NCBI GenBank assembly: GCA_900316255.1
Contig: ONCI01000001.1
Span: 1-64,000 of the forward strand
Length of the DNA stretch: 64,000 bases
Direction of reading: 5' to 3'
From: an uncultured Eubacteriales bacterium
GTDB lineage: Bacteria > Bacillota > Clostridia > Oscillospirales > Oscillospiraceae
Below are positions 50,050-58,463 of this stretch, one piece after another. A program made the position numbers and the translations under genes. The notes below the pieces were generated by a model. The model was not told where the DNA came from, ran no database searches, and worked only from the letters and a program-made list of their open reading frames with translations. Each line of letters begins with the position of its first letter. The first letter of the stretch is position 1.

Positions 50050-51070
50050 AGCGCGCGGTACTGTGCCTGCTGCTGATGCTCTCCGCTCCCTGCCTCCGCG
50101 GACAAGCCGATATCCAGGAGGAGACGGCCCGGCGTCTGGAGATCAGCCGGGTGGAGGATTCTTTGGATGAGGAGGAAAAAGAGATCAGCGGGGAGCTGAC
50201 CCTGGACGGAAGCTACGATGCCCGGGGAGCGCTGGCCAGACTATGGGACCGCTTTGCAGAGGCGCTTCTCTCGTCGGCGAAAGAAGAACTGGGTTTTGCC
50301 TGGAAGCTCGTTCTGATCGCGGCGCTCTGCAGCCTTGCCGTGATCCTCTCGCCGGACAGGAGAATCGGCAGGCATGCGGAGCTGGCTGCCTGCTGCGCAG
50401 CCGCCCTGCTCCTGTCCGGCAGCGCGGAATGTGTGATCCCGGAGGCCAGAAATACGCTTTACCGATTATCCGATTACGGGAAAGCGGCTTTCCCGGCCTT
50501 TTTTATGGCGGCGGCCTCCTGCGGCGCCAGTGTTTCCGCTTCGGTGAAGTACGCCTCCGTGAGCTTTGCTTCCAATCTCTATATGGCGCTTTCCGAGCGC
50601 GTTCTTCTGCCTATGATCTCGGCCTATTTCGCCGTGGGCCGGCGATGACGCTCTTTACCGGCGGCTTTTGCACCTATATCGGCCTCTCCGGCGTCATTTC
50701 CGGCAGCGCTGACGCTGCGGCGGTGAAGGCTGCGAAATCGGTGATCTCCACACTGCTGCCGGTGGTGGGCGGGATCCTCTCCGATTCCGCGGCCACCATG
50801 CTGGAGGCGGCTTCCGTGATCAAAAACACGGCCGGGGTCTTTTGCCTGATCGCGGTCTGCACGATGTGCGCCGCGCCCTTTGGCCTGCTGCTCGCCAAAA
50901 TGCTGCTGCTCAAGGCGGCCGCCGCCGTTTCCGGCATGGGCAGCTGCTCCGCCTATTCGCGTCTGCTCTCCTGCGCGGGGAATACCATGGGTATGCTGCT
51001 GGGGCTGGTAGGCTCTTACGGTGTCATGCTGTTTTATTCGTTTATGTCCGGCATCCGGATGACAGGATAA
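50046..51070 (+). pseudogene. spoIIIAE: Stage III sporulation protein AE, split by an internal deletion
   Basis: SpoIIIAE is the large polytopic SpoIIIA subunit, usually near 390-400 residues. Here a signal-like N terminus (MKRAVLCLLLMLSAPCLRG) leads to MALSERVLLPMISAYFAVG, where the frame breaks near 50640 and stops at 50648. The family continuation (MTLFTGGFCTYIGLSGVISGSADA ... VVGGILSDSAATMLEAASVIKNTAGVFC) runs in another frame to 51070. About 25-35 residues between the two parts are missing. The break forms ATGA, so the second part could in principle be reinitiated at 50645. Confidence 0.85.
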
Positions 51071-51071
51071 T

Positions 51072-51560
51072 ATGGAAAAAACCGTTCGATTCTTGTGCGT
51101 ACTCTCCGTTTTCTGTGCCTTGGCCATGCAGCTCTGCCCGGAAGGGAGAGAGAAGCGCGTGCTGGGCTTCGTGTGCTCGGTGGTGCTGCTGTCCGCCCTG
51201 TTTCGCTCTGTGCGGGAACCGGATTGGGACAGCCTTGCCCTGGAGGCAGCCCGGCTTCATCAGCGGGAGGAGGCATTCCTGCAGGACGCGGGAGAGCTGG
51301 GCCGTGAGCTGCAGCGCACGGTCATAGAGGAGAAATGCGAAACATATATTCAAAACAGAGCCGGACAGATACGGATCGACCTGGAGGAGGTGTCGGTGAC
51401 GGCGCAATGGAGCCTGGAGGGGATCTGGGTACCCCACAGCGCGGTGCTCTCCGGGAAAGCGGGAGAGCGGGAAAGAGCCCTGCTGGCAGGCATTCTGGAG
51501 AATGAACTGGGGATCCCGCAAAGCAGGCAGGAGTGGAGGACCGATGGAGCGTACAGCTAA
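51072..51560 (+). CDS. spoIIIAF: Stage III sporulation protein AF
   Basis: A 162-residue protein with an N-terminal pair of hydrophobic segments (FLCVLSVFCALAMQLC and VLGFVCSVVLLSALF) and a soluble extracytoplasmic domain rich in charged residues (ELQRTVIEEKCETYIQNRA). Family assignment rests on position between spoIIIAE and spoIIIAG and on the K-x-V-x-x-x-x-S-V-V-L-L segment. Members form rings in the channel. It overlaps spoIIIAG by 17 bases. Confidence 0.82.
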   Translation: MEKTVRFLCVLSVFCALAMQLCPEGREKRVLGFVCSVVLLSALFRSVREPDWDSLALEAARLHQREEAFLQDAGELGRELQRTVIEEKCETYIQNRAGQIRIDLEEVSVTAQWSLEGIWVPHSAVLSGKAGERERALLAGILENELGIPQSRQEWRTDGAYS

Positions 51561-51873
51561 ATTTGCCGCATATTTTGAAAAGCTGAAGCTCCCGCTCCTG
51601 GTTCTGATCCTCGGCGTATTCCTGATGCTACTGCCCTCCGGCGCAAAGGATACGGCGCTGCCCGACGACCCCGGGGATCGGATGCAGGAGATCCTGAGCC
51701 ATACCAGAGGCGTGGGCAGGGCCATGGTCCTGATCTCCGAGAAGGGTGTCGTCATCGCCTGTACCGGCGCGGACGATCCGCAGGTGCGTCTGGATATTAT
51801 TCGGGCCATCGGCTCATATACTGGCTTCGGATCAGATCGGATCACGGTCCTGAAATTGGCGGACGAAACTTAG
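51544..51873 (+). CDS. spoIIIAG: Stage III sporulation protein AG, shortened
   Basis: The N-terminal membrane helix (LPLLVLILGVFLMLLPSG), a short linker and the ring-building motif ILSHTRGVGRAMVLISE are present, then ADDPQVRLDIIRAIGSYTGFGSDRITVLKL at the C terminus. At 109 residues it is much shorter than usual (about 170-200): the stretch between VLISE and GVVIACTGADD, where relatives have 40-50 residues, is missing in frame at about 51743. Whether the ring-building domain can fold is doubtful. It overlaps spoIIIAF and is followed by spoIIIAH after 6 bp. Confidence 0.8.
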   Translation: MERTAKFAAYFEKLKLPLLVLILGVFLMLLPSGAKDTALPDDPGDRMQEILSHTRGVGRAMVLISEKGVVIACTGADDPQVRLDIIRAIGSYTGFGSDRITVLKLADET

Positions 51874-51879
51874 GGAGGA

Positions 51880-52428
51880 ATGCATCGCATGAAAAACAGG
51901 AAACGAAATATCACCATGGTCGCCGTGCTGCTCTTTGTCTGCGCGGCGGTAACGCTCAACTGGTCCTACAACCAGCGCTGGGGCAAGCCCGATGCGGAGA
52001 TGGTGCAGGCCATGGATGAGGCCCGCAGCAGTGCGGAAGCCGCCTACAACGAAACCGTGGCGGCCGGCGCCTCGGCCTACTTTGCCGAAGCCAGACTCAC
52101 CAGGCAGAGCTCCCGGGATGAGGCGCTGGAGCTGCTGCAGACAGCCGCGACCTCGGAAGCTGCCTCCCAGGAGACCATCGACAGCGCCATGAACGCGATC
52201 AGCGTGATGGCAGCCAGTTCCATGAAGGAGAGCCAGGTGGAAAACCTGCTGCTGGCCAAGGGCTTCGCGGACTGTGTGGTATACATCGGCAGCGGCAGTG
52301 TTACGGTGGCGGTGCCGGCGCCTGCCGAGGGCCTGAGCGAGGAGGCCGTTGCCCGGATCACCGAAGTCGTGTGCCGGGAGACGGAGTATGAGGCGTCCCA
52401 GCTCAGCATCATCGAAGTGCGGGCCTGA
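51880..52428 (+). CDS. spoIIIAH: Stage III sporulation protein AH
   Basis: SpoIIIAH spans the mother-cell membrane and pairs with SpoIIQ across the intermembrane space. The 182-residue product has a short basic tail, a membrane helix (ITMVAVLLFVCAAVTLNWSY), a helical linker containing ARLTRQSSRDEALELLQTAA, and the ring-building domain ESQVENLLLAKGFADCVVYIGSGSVTVAVPAP ... ITEVVCRETEYEASQLSIIEV. It appears complete, unlike spoIIIAC, AE and AG in the same operon. A terminator follows. Confidence 0.9.
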   Translation: MHRMKNRKRNITMVAVLLFVCAAVTLNWSYNQRWGKPDAEMVQAMDEARSSAEAAYNETVAAGASAYFAEARLTRQSSRDEALELLQTAATSEAASQETIDSAMNAISVMAASSMKESQVENLLLAKGFADCVVYIGSGSVTVAVPAPAEGLSEEAVARITEVVCRETEYEASQLSIIEVRA

Positions 52429-52446
52429 GCACTGCGGGCAAGGATC

Positions 52447-52497
52447 CCATGAAAAACGCGGGGGAGATTTCCTCTCCCGCGTTTTTCATGGTTTTTT
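52447..52497 (+). terminator. Intrinsic terminator after the spoIIIA operon
   Basis: A 16-bp stem (52447-52462 with 52476-52491; CCATGAAAAACGCGGG arm) is followed by six T. Confidence 0.93.
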
Positions 52498-52625
52498 ACG
52501 ATTCCTCTTTCTTTTTGCGCAGTTGTGTGTTAGAATACTCTGAATCCATTTGAGCAAATGCAGATCATTGGATTATTGCGTCTTCGCGATGCACCCACGC
52601 ATTTTCGTGTTCAGGAGGAACCGTT

Positions 52626-52988
52626 ATGGGAGAGAATTATATTACCTGTCAGGAGCCCAACGGCAGCATCAACATTTCGGAAGATGTCATTGCCAGCATG
52701 GTGCGCAACGCCGTTCTGGAAGTGGAAGGCGTGGCGGGCCTTGCCAATACTGCCGGCGCCGAGATCTCCGAGCTGCTTGGCATCCGCACGCTGACCAAAG
52801 GGGTCAAAGTCCAGTTCGTGGAGGGAAAGGTCGTTGTGGATACGATCCTGACCGTCTCCTACGGCAGCAACGTGGTGAAGGTCGCCCGTCAGGTGCAGGA
52901 AAAGGTGCTGGCTGCCGTGCAGGCTACCACCGGCCTGGAGCAGGTGGAGGTCAACGTGCATGTGACCGGCATCGCTTTCGAGAAATAA
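52626..52988 (+). CDS. Asp23/Gls24-family envelope stress protein
   Basis: A 120-residue Asp23/Gls24 protein: NGSINISEDVIASMVRNAVLEVEGVAGLA ... TKGVKVQFVEGKVVVDTILTVSYGSNVVKVARQVQEKVLAAVQATTGLEQVEVNVHVTGIAFEK. Such proteins associate with the membrane or act with the accC-nusB region genes in Clostridia; the precise function is unsettled. It begins with GGAGG upstream and lies 19 bp before nusB. The 130-bp upstream gap contains only a weak promoter candidate (TAGAAT near 52531). Confidence 0.93.
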   Translation: MGENYITCQEPNGSINISEDVIASMVRNAVLEVEGVAGLANTAGAEISELLGIRTLTKGVKVQFVEGKVVVDTILTVSYGSNVVKVARQVQEKVLAAVQATTGLEQVEVNVHVTGIAFEK

Positions 52989-53007
52989 AGACTGAGGAGA
53001 GCAGATT

Positions 53008-53469
53008 ATGAAGAGATCCGCCGCCAGAGAATTGGCGATCCAGCTGAGCTTTGCCGCCGCAGCCGCCAGGCTTGACCCCGAGAATCTGCTGGAGAGCTTC
53101 TTCGATCAGGAGCACTACGGTACCCTGGCCGGAGAGCAGGAGCTTTGCTCGGAGTATCCGGATGAGACCCAGATGGACTACATCCGCAGGCTCACCCGCC
53201 TCACGGCCGAAAACCGCAGCGAGATCGACGGCTTTATCGAGCGCTACGCCAGGGGCTGGAAGATCGAACGCATCTCCCGCACCGCCCTGGCCGTGATGCG
53301 CTGCGCCATCTGTGAGATCCTCTATATGGAGGACATCCCCAACGCCGCCGCCATCAACGAGGCTGTGGAGTTGGACAAGAACTATGACGATCCGGATACG
53401 GTCGCTTTTGTAAACGGCGTTCTGGGCGGCTTCATGCGGGGAGAGTTTCCGACCGAAGAGCAGGAGTAA
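53008..53469 (+). CDS. nusB: Transcription antitermination factor NusB
   Basis: NusB binds BoxA RNA with NusE in rRNA antitermination. The 153-residue protein starts KRSAARELAIQLSFAAAAA, and has the family C-terminal half YARGWKIERISRTALAVMRCAICEILYMEDIPNAAAINEAVELDKNYDDPDTVAFVNGVLGGF. The middle contains a slightly longer insertion than in E. coli. Order Gls24-nusB-xseA-xseB is typical for Clostridia. Confidence 0.93.
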   Translation: MKRSAARELAIQLSFAAAAARLDPENLLESFFDQEHYGTLAGEQELCSEYPDETQMDYIRRLTRLTAENRSEIDGFIERYARGWKIERISRTALAVMRCAICEILYMEDIPNAAAINEAVELDKNYDDPDTVAFVNGVLGGFMRGEFPTEEQE

Positions 53470-53472
53470 GCC

Positions 53473-54681
53473 ATGGAGAGAAGTGCTCTCAGCGTCACAG
53501 AGCTCAACAGTTACATCAAAAATCTTGTGGACGGGGATGAATTGCTCATGGACGTGTGCGTCCGGGGCGAGCTTTCCAACTACAAGATCTATCCCTCCGG
53601 CCACCACTATTTCACGCTGAAGGATGCGGAGAGCAGTCTTCGCTGCGTGATGTTCAAGTACAGCGCCATGAAGCTTCGCTTCCGTCCGGAAAACGGTATG
53701 GGCGTCACCGCCTTCGGCCGGGTCAGCGTCTATCTGAGGGACGGCGCCTATCAGCTGAGCTGCACGTCCCTCATGCCGGAGGGCATGGGAGATCTGCAGG
53801 TGGCCTTTGAGCAGATGAAGGCCAAGCTCTCCGCCGAGGGCCTTTTTGACCCGGCGCACAAGAAGCCGCTGCCCCCGTTCCCGGAGAAGATCGCCATCAT
53901 CACCTCCTCCGCCGGCGCAGCTATCCACGACATGATCCGGATCCTGGGCCATCGCTGGCCCATGACGAAGGTGATCCTGCTGCCCGTTCGGGTGCAGGGC
54001 GTGGAAGCCCCGGCCGAGATAGCCGGCGCCATCCGCTACGCCAATGCGTTCCAAATCGCGGATCTCATCATCACCGGCCGCGGCGGCGGTTCTCTGGAGG
54101 ACCTCTGGGCCTTCAACGACGAACGGGTGGCCCGCGCCATCTACGCTTCCGGCATCCCGGTGATCTCCGCAGTGGGACATGAGCCGGATGTGACGATCTC
54201 CGACTATGTGGCGGACCGGAGGGCATCCACGCCCTCCAATGCCGCGGAGATCGCCGTGCCGGACTGGCACGAGATGCAGGACGCCCTGCAGAGCTACGAG
54301 ATCCGCAGCCGTCAGGCCATGGAAAAGAGTCTGAAAAGCCTTTCCCAGCGGCTGGATGCCCTGAAGAACAAGCGGGTGCTGACGGATCCCGGCGTCTATC
54401 TGGATAACAGGCGGATGGACATGGACCGGGCCCGGGATCGGCTCCTGGCCGCCTCCGAGCGGCAGCTCGCCGCCAAACGCCAGAGCTTTGTGAAGCTGGG
54501 CGCGGCGCTGGACGCCATGAGCCCGCTTCGGGTCCTGTCCCGGGGCTATACCGTGAGCTCCGACCGGGAAGGCAAAGTGTTGAAAAGCGTGCGGGACCTC
54601 CGCGCCGGACAGGAGATTTCCGTCCGGTTTTCGGACGGCCTTGCGGACTGTCGGGTGGAATCCATTACAGAAGGAGAATGA
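53473..54681 (+). CDS. xseA: Exodeoxyribonuclease VII large subunit
   Basis: XseA with XseB degrades single-stranded DNA. The 402-residue protein has an N-terminal OB-fold (VRGELSNYKIYPSGHHYFTLKDAESSLRCVMF), the catalytic core segment IAIITSSAGAAIHDMIRILGHRWP, ADLIITGRGGGSLEDLWAFNDERVARAIYASGIPVISAVGHEPDVTISDYVADRRASTPSNAAEI, a coiled-coil region and the C-terminal PLRVLSRGYTVSSDREGKVL. Complete. Starts three bases after nusB. Confidence 0.96.
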   Translation: MERSALSVTELNSYIKNLVDGDELLMDVCVRGELSNYKIYPSGHHYFTLKDAESSLRCVMFKYSAMKLRFRPENGMGVTAFGRVSVYLRDGAYQLSCTSLMPEGMGDLQVAFEQMKAKLSAEGLFDPAHKKPLPPFPEKIAIITSSAGAAIHDMIRILGHRWPMTKVILLPVRVQGVEAPAEIAGAIRYANAFQIADLIITGRGGGSLEDLWAFNDERVARAIYASGIPVISAVGHEPDVTISDYVADRRASTPSNAAEIAVPDWHEMQDALQSYEIRSRQAMEKSLKSLSQRLDALKNKRVLTDPGVYLDNRRMDMDRARDRLLAASERQLAAKRQSFVKLGAALDAMSPLRVLSRGYTVSSDREGKVLKSVRDLRAGQEISVRFSDGLADCRVESITEGE

Positions 54682-54684
54682 ATC

Positions 54685-54915
54685 ATGGCAGAGAAGATGA
54701 GCTTTGAGCAATCCCTCCAGCGGCTGGACGAAATTGTGCGGCATCTGGAAAAGGGGGATCTGCCCCTGAGCGATTCCCTGGCCCTGTTTGAAGAGGGGAC
54801 CGGCCTGCTCGCCTCCTGCAGCAAGATGCTGGAGAGCGCGGAGCAGAAGGTCGTAAAGCTGCGCAAGGGCGCTGACCGGCAGCCGGAAGAGCTGCCCTTT
54901 GAGGATGAGGCCTGA
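54685..54915 (+). CDS. xseB: Exodeoxyribonuclease VII small subunit
   Basis: A 76-residue helical protein with the XseB pattern MSFEQSLQRLDEIVRHLEKGDLPLSDSLALFEEGTGLLASCSKMLESAEQKV. It coats the XseA coiled coil. It starts three bases after xseA and ends one base before the ispA ATG (TGAAATG). Confidence 0.95.
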   Translation: MAEKMSFEQSLQRLDEIVRHLEKGDLPLSDSLALFEEGTGLLASCSKMLESAEQKVVKLRKGADRQPEELPFEDEA

Positions 54916-54916
54916 A

Positions 54917-55786
54917 ATGACAGCGAAGGAATACAAAGAGATCGTTGACCGGGCGCTGGAGGCAAGCTTCCTCTGCCCGAAGGACTATCCGGTCCAGGGC
55001 CTGGCGGACGCCATGCGTTACAGCCTCCTTGCCGGCGGCAAGCGGATCCGGCCCACGCTGGTGCTGGAATTCTGCCGTATCTGCGGCGGGGACATCCAAC
55101 AGACCCTGCCCGTGGCCTGCGCCATCGAGATGCTGCATACCTACAGTCTCATTCACGACGATCTGCCCTGCATGGACAATGACGAGCTGCGCCGTGGCAG
55201 ACCCACCAATCATGTGGTCTACGGCGAATGCACGGCGACCCTTGCCGGCGACGCTTTGCAGGCCGAGGCTTTCGGCACCATCCTGCGCAGCGCCCTTCCC
55301 GCGGAGCGCCGCGCCCGCTGCGCCATGCACCTGGCCAACGCTGTGGGCATGGACGGTATGTGCGGGGGACAGTATCTGGACATGCTGGGCGAAGGAAAAA
55401 AGCTCAGCGCCAATGACCTGGATGAGATCAACAGCCGCAAGACCGGCGCGCTGCTGACCGCCGCCTGCCTGATGGGCGTGGCGGCAGCCGGCGGCGATGA
55501 GGCCCGGGAGGAAGCCGCCGCCCGTTACGGAGCGGCCCTGGGCATGGCTTTCCAGATCCGGGACGATATGCTGGACGTGCTGAGCACGGAGAGTGAACTG
55601 GGGAAACCCATCGGTTCCGATCAGGCGGAGAGCAAGAATACATATATGGCCCTGTATGGGGAGAAGAAGTGCGAAGAAATGGTCGGGAAGCTGACTGCCG
55701 CCGCCAAGGAGGCCCTTGCCGAACAGTTTACGGATACCGCGTTTCTGGATGCCCTGGCAGATTCTCTCGCGGTGAGGAAGAGCTGA
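54917..55786 (+). CDS. ispA: Polyprenyl (geranyl/farnesyl) diphosphate synthase
   Basis: IspA condenses isopentenyl diphosphate with allylic diphosphates to farnesyl diphosphate. Visible motifs are GGKRIRPTLVLE, the first Asp-rich motif DDLPCMDNDELRRGRPTNH, and the second DDMLD in GMAFQIRDDMLDVLSTESELGKPIGSDQAESKNTY. An upstream open frame exists to 54899, but the ATG at 54917 directly follows the xseB stop. Followed by dxs, so the two make up an isoprenoid sub-operon. Confidence 0.95.
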   Translation: MTAKEYKEIVDRALEASFLCPKDYPVQGLADAMRYSLLAGGKRIRPTLVLEFCRICGGDIQQTLPVACAIEMLHTYSLIHDDLPCMDNDELRRGRPTNHVVYGECTATLAGDALQAEAFGTILRSALPAERRARCAMHLANAVGMDGMCGGQYLDMLGEGKKLSANDLDEINSRKTGALLTAACLMGVAAAGGDEAREEAAARYGAALGMAFQIRDDMLDVLSTESELGKPIGSDQAESKNTYMALYGEKKCEEMVGKLTAAAKEALAEQFTDTAFLDALADSLAVRKS

Positions 55787-55811
55787 GATACAGGCGAAAC
55801 GAGGTTTTGAT

Positions 55812-57659
55812 TTGAGTATATTGGAAAGCATCAGCTGCTCGGAAGACGTAAAAAAGCTGCCGGAGAGCTCGCTGGAAGCCCTGTGCGGAGAGATCCGCAG
55901 CTTCCTGATCGAGAGCGTATCCAAAACCGGCGGCCACCTTGCGTCCAATCTGGGGGCTGTGGAATTAACGGTCGCCCTGCATCGGGTATACGATACCGCC
56001 AAAGACCGGATCGTTTTCGATGTGGGACATCAGACCTATGTGCATAAGATCCTGACCGGACGCAGGGAGGCTTTTTCCACCCTGCGCCAGTATGGCGGGA
56101 TCTCCGGCTTCCCCAAGCCCTGCGAGGCGGAGGACGACGCCTTCGTGGCGGGCCACGCCTCCAACTCGGTCTCCGTTGCCCTGGGCATGGCCAAAGCCAG
56201 GACCCTCCAGGGTCAGGCCTACAGCGTTGCCGCTGTCATTGGGGACGGCGCCATGACCGGCGGCCTTGCCTACGAGGGTCTGACCAACGCCGCCGCCAGC
56301 GGAGAGCCCATGGTCGTGATCCTGAACGACAACAACATGTCCATCGATCCCAATGTGGGCGGCACGGCCTCACTGCTGCAGAAGATGCGTGTGAGACCGG
56401 GCTATTTTGAATTCAAGCGTTTTTACCGGGAGGCCTTTTCCCACACTCCCGGGCTCTATCACTTCAATCACAACGTGAAGGAATGGGTGAAGTCCCGTGT
56501 CCTTCCCGATAATATGCTGAGCGCCCTTGGCATGGAGTACATGGGCCCGGTGGACGGACATGATATCCGCCAGCTGGAGTGTGTGCTCCGCTGGGCCAAG
56601 GAAATGCAAAAGCCCGTTCTGGTCCATGTGATTACCAGGAAAGGCAAGGGCTGTCCCTACGCGGAGGAGCATCCTGAGCTCTATCACGGCGTGGGTCCCT
56701 TCGATCCGGAGACCGGGGAGATCCAGAACAGCGGCGCCTGCTTTTCCGAGGCTTTTGGCGAGAATCTCTGCGCCATGGCGGAGCGGGACAAAAAAATCGT
56801 CGCCATTACGGCGGCCATGGCCTCGGGAACCGGGCTTGATCAATTCGCCCACCGTTTCCCCGGACGCTTTGTGGATACCGGCATCGCGGAAGGGCATGCC
56901 GCCGCCTTTGCCGCGGGCATGGCCAAGCAGGGGATGACCCCGGTATTCGCGGTCTATTCCAGCTTCCTGCAGCGCGGCTTTGATATGCTGATCCACGATG
57001 TGTCCCTGCAGGGGCTGCATGTGGTCTTCGGTGTGGACCGGGCCGGCCTCGTCGGCAGCGATGGGGAGACCCACCACGGCATTTTCGATCTCTCCTACCT
57101 GGGAACGGTCCCCGGTATGCAGATCCTGTGCCCGGCCTCTTTTGCGGAGCTCCGGGAACAGATGGAAATGGCGATCAGCGAAATGAGCGGCCCTGTGGCC
57201 CTGCGCTATCCCAGAGGCGGAGAGGGCGAATATCGCCTGGCCTCCCGGGAAGCGGAGCAGATCCTCCGGGAAGGCTCCGACGTGACCCTCGTCTGCTGCG
57301 GCATCATGGTCAATGAGGCGCTGGCAGCGGCAAGACTTTTGGAGCAGCGGGGCGTTTCCGCGGAGATCGTGAAGATCAATCTCATCGGGGAAAAGCGCTT
57401 TTCCCTGGCGCTCTCCTCTCTGAAAAAGACGGGGAAACTGGTGGCGGCGGAGGAGGTCTGCGCGGCCGGCTGCCTGGGCTCCCGCCTGCTGAGCCAGGCA
57501 TGCGAGGAGGGACTTGCGCTGAAAGGCGCCCGGCTCCTGAACCTGGGCAAGGGCATCGTGGCCCACGGCGACCGGAAGCTTTTGATGCGGGACCACGGCA
57601 TCGACGCCGGGAGCATCGCAAAGGCGGCAGAAGAACTCTGCAAGTGGAAAAAGCTATGA
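55812..57659 (+). CDS. dxs: 1-deoxy-D-xylulose-5-phosphate synthase
   Basis: DXS is the thiamine-diphosphate enzyme that starts the MEP isoprenoid pathway from pyruvate and glyceraldehyde 3-phosphate. The 615-residue protein contains HLASNLGAVELTVALHRVYD, DVGHQTYVHKILTGR, the ThDP motif GDGAMTGGLAYEGLTNAA...ILNDNNMSI, and GIAEGHAAAFAAGMAKQG. The start codon is TTG at 55812 (family-like LESI start), preceded by a modest RBS CGAGG. Its stop overlaps the tlyA start (ATGA). Confidence 0.95.
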   Translation: MSILESISCSEDVKKLPESSLEALCGEIRSFLIESVSKTGGHLASNLGAVELTVALHRVYDTAKDRIVFDVGHQTYVHKILTGRREAFSTLRQYGGISGFPKPCEAEDDAFVAGHASNSVSVALGMAKARTLQGQAYSVAAVIGDGAMTGGLAYEGLTNAAASGEPMVVILNDNNMSIDPNVGGTASLLQKMRVRPGYFEFKRFYREAFSHTPGLYHFNHNVKEWVKSRVLPDNMLSALGMEYMGPVDGHDIRQLECVLRWAKEMQKPVLVHVITRKGKGCPYAEEHPELYHGVGPFDPETGEIQNSGACFSEAFGENLCAMAERDKKIVAITAAMASGTGLDQFAHRFPGRFVDTGIAEGHAAAFAAGMAKQGMTPVFAVYSSFLQRGFDMLIHDVSLQGLHVVFGVDRAGLVGSDGETHHGIFDLSYLGTVPGMQILCPASFAELREQMEMAISEMSGPVALRYPRGGEGEYRLASREAEQILREGSDVTLVCCGIMVNEALAAARLLEQRGVSAEIVKINLIGEKRFSLALSSLKKTGKLVAAEEVCAAGCLGSRLLSQACEEGLALKGARLLNLGKGIVAHGDRKLLMRDHGIDAGSIAKAAEELCKWKKL

Positions 57660-58450
57660 AGAAAGTACGTTTGGATCAGCTCGTTTTCGAGCGCGGCTTC
57701 ACCGAGAGCCGGGAACGGGCCAAGACCACGGTGATGAGCGGCCTTGTCTATGTGAACGGTCAGAAGGCGGACAAGCCCGGCATGCCGGTGGACCCGGAGG
57801 CGAAGCTGGAGGTGCGGGGCGACGCGCTGCCTTTTGTGAGCCGGGGCGGCTACAAGCTGGACAAGGCGCTGAAGGTCTTTCCCGTGGATCCCGCCGGCAA
57901 GGTCTGCATCGACTGCGGCGCTTCCACCGGCGGCTTTACCGATGTGCTGCTGCAGCACGGTGCCGCCAAGGTCTATTCCGTGGATGTGGGCTACGGGCAG
58001 CTGGCCTGGAAGCTCCGCTCCGATGAGCGGGTGGTGAACCTGGAGCGCACCAATCTGCGCTATATCACCAGGGAGCAGATCCCGGAGGAGCTGGATCTTG
58101 CGGTGATGGACGTATCGTTCATCTCCATCCGTCTGGTGTTGCCTGCGGTGAAGGAACTGCTGAAGCCCGGCGCCGACTATATCTGTCTCATCAAGCCCCA
58201 GTTTGAAGCCGGCCGGGAAGAGGTGGGCAAAAAGGGCGTGGTGCGGGACCCAGCGGTCCATGAAGAGGTGGTTCGCGGCATTCTGAAATTTGCCCCCACC
58301 ATCGGCTTTTCCGTGCTGGGTCTGGACTATTCTCCTATCCGCGGTCCCGAGGGAAACATCGAATATATCTGCTGGCTGAAAAAAGGACAATATGAAGCTG
58401 CGGTGCCGGACCCGGCGGCCGTGGTGAAAGCCTCCCACGAGGCCTTTTAA
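57656..58450 (+). CDS. tlyA: TlyA-family rRNA (2'-O-ribose) methyltransferase
   Basis: An N-terminal S4 RNA-binding domain (VRLDQLVFERGFTESRERAKTTVMSGLVYVNGQKADKPGMPV) is followed by a SAM-dependent methyltransferase with VCIDCGASTGGFTDVLLQHGAAKVYSVDVGYGQL and DVSFISIRLVLPAV. TlyA methylates 16S and/or 23S rRNA riboses (role in capreomycin susceptibility in actinobacteria). The 264-residue length is standard. The ATG overlaps the dxs stop by four bases. Confidence 0.94.
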   Translation: MKKVRLDQLVFERGFTESRERAKTTVMSGLVYVNGQKADKPGMPVDPEAKLEVRGDALPFVSRGGYKLDKALKVFPVDPAGKVCIDCGASTGGFTDVLLQHGAAKVYSVDVGYGQLAWKLRSDERVVNLERTNLRYITREQIPEELDLAVMDVSFISIRLVLPAVKELLKPGADYICLIKPQFEAGREEVGKKGVVRDPAVHEEVVRGILKFAPTIGFSVLGLDYSPIRGPEGNIEYICWLKKGQYEAAVPDPAAVVKASHEAF

Positions 58451-58463
58451 AGGAGGGGATCCT

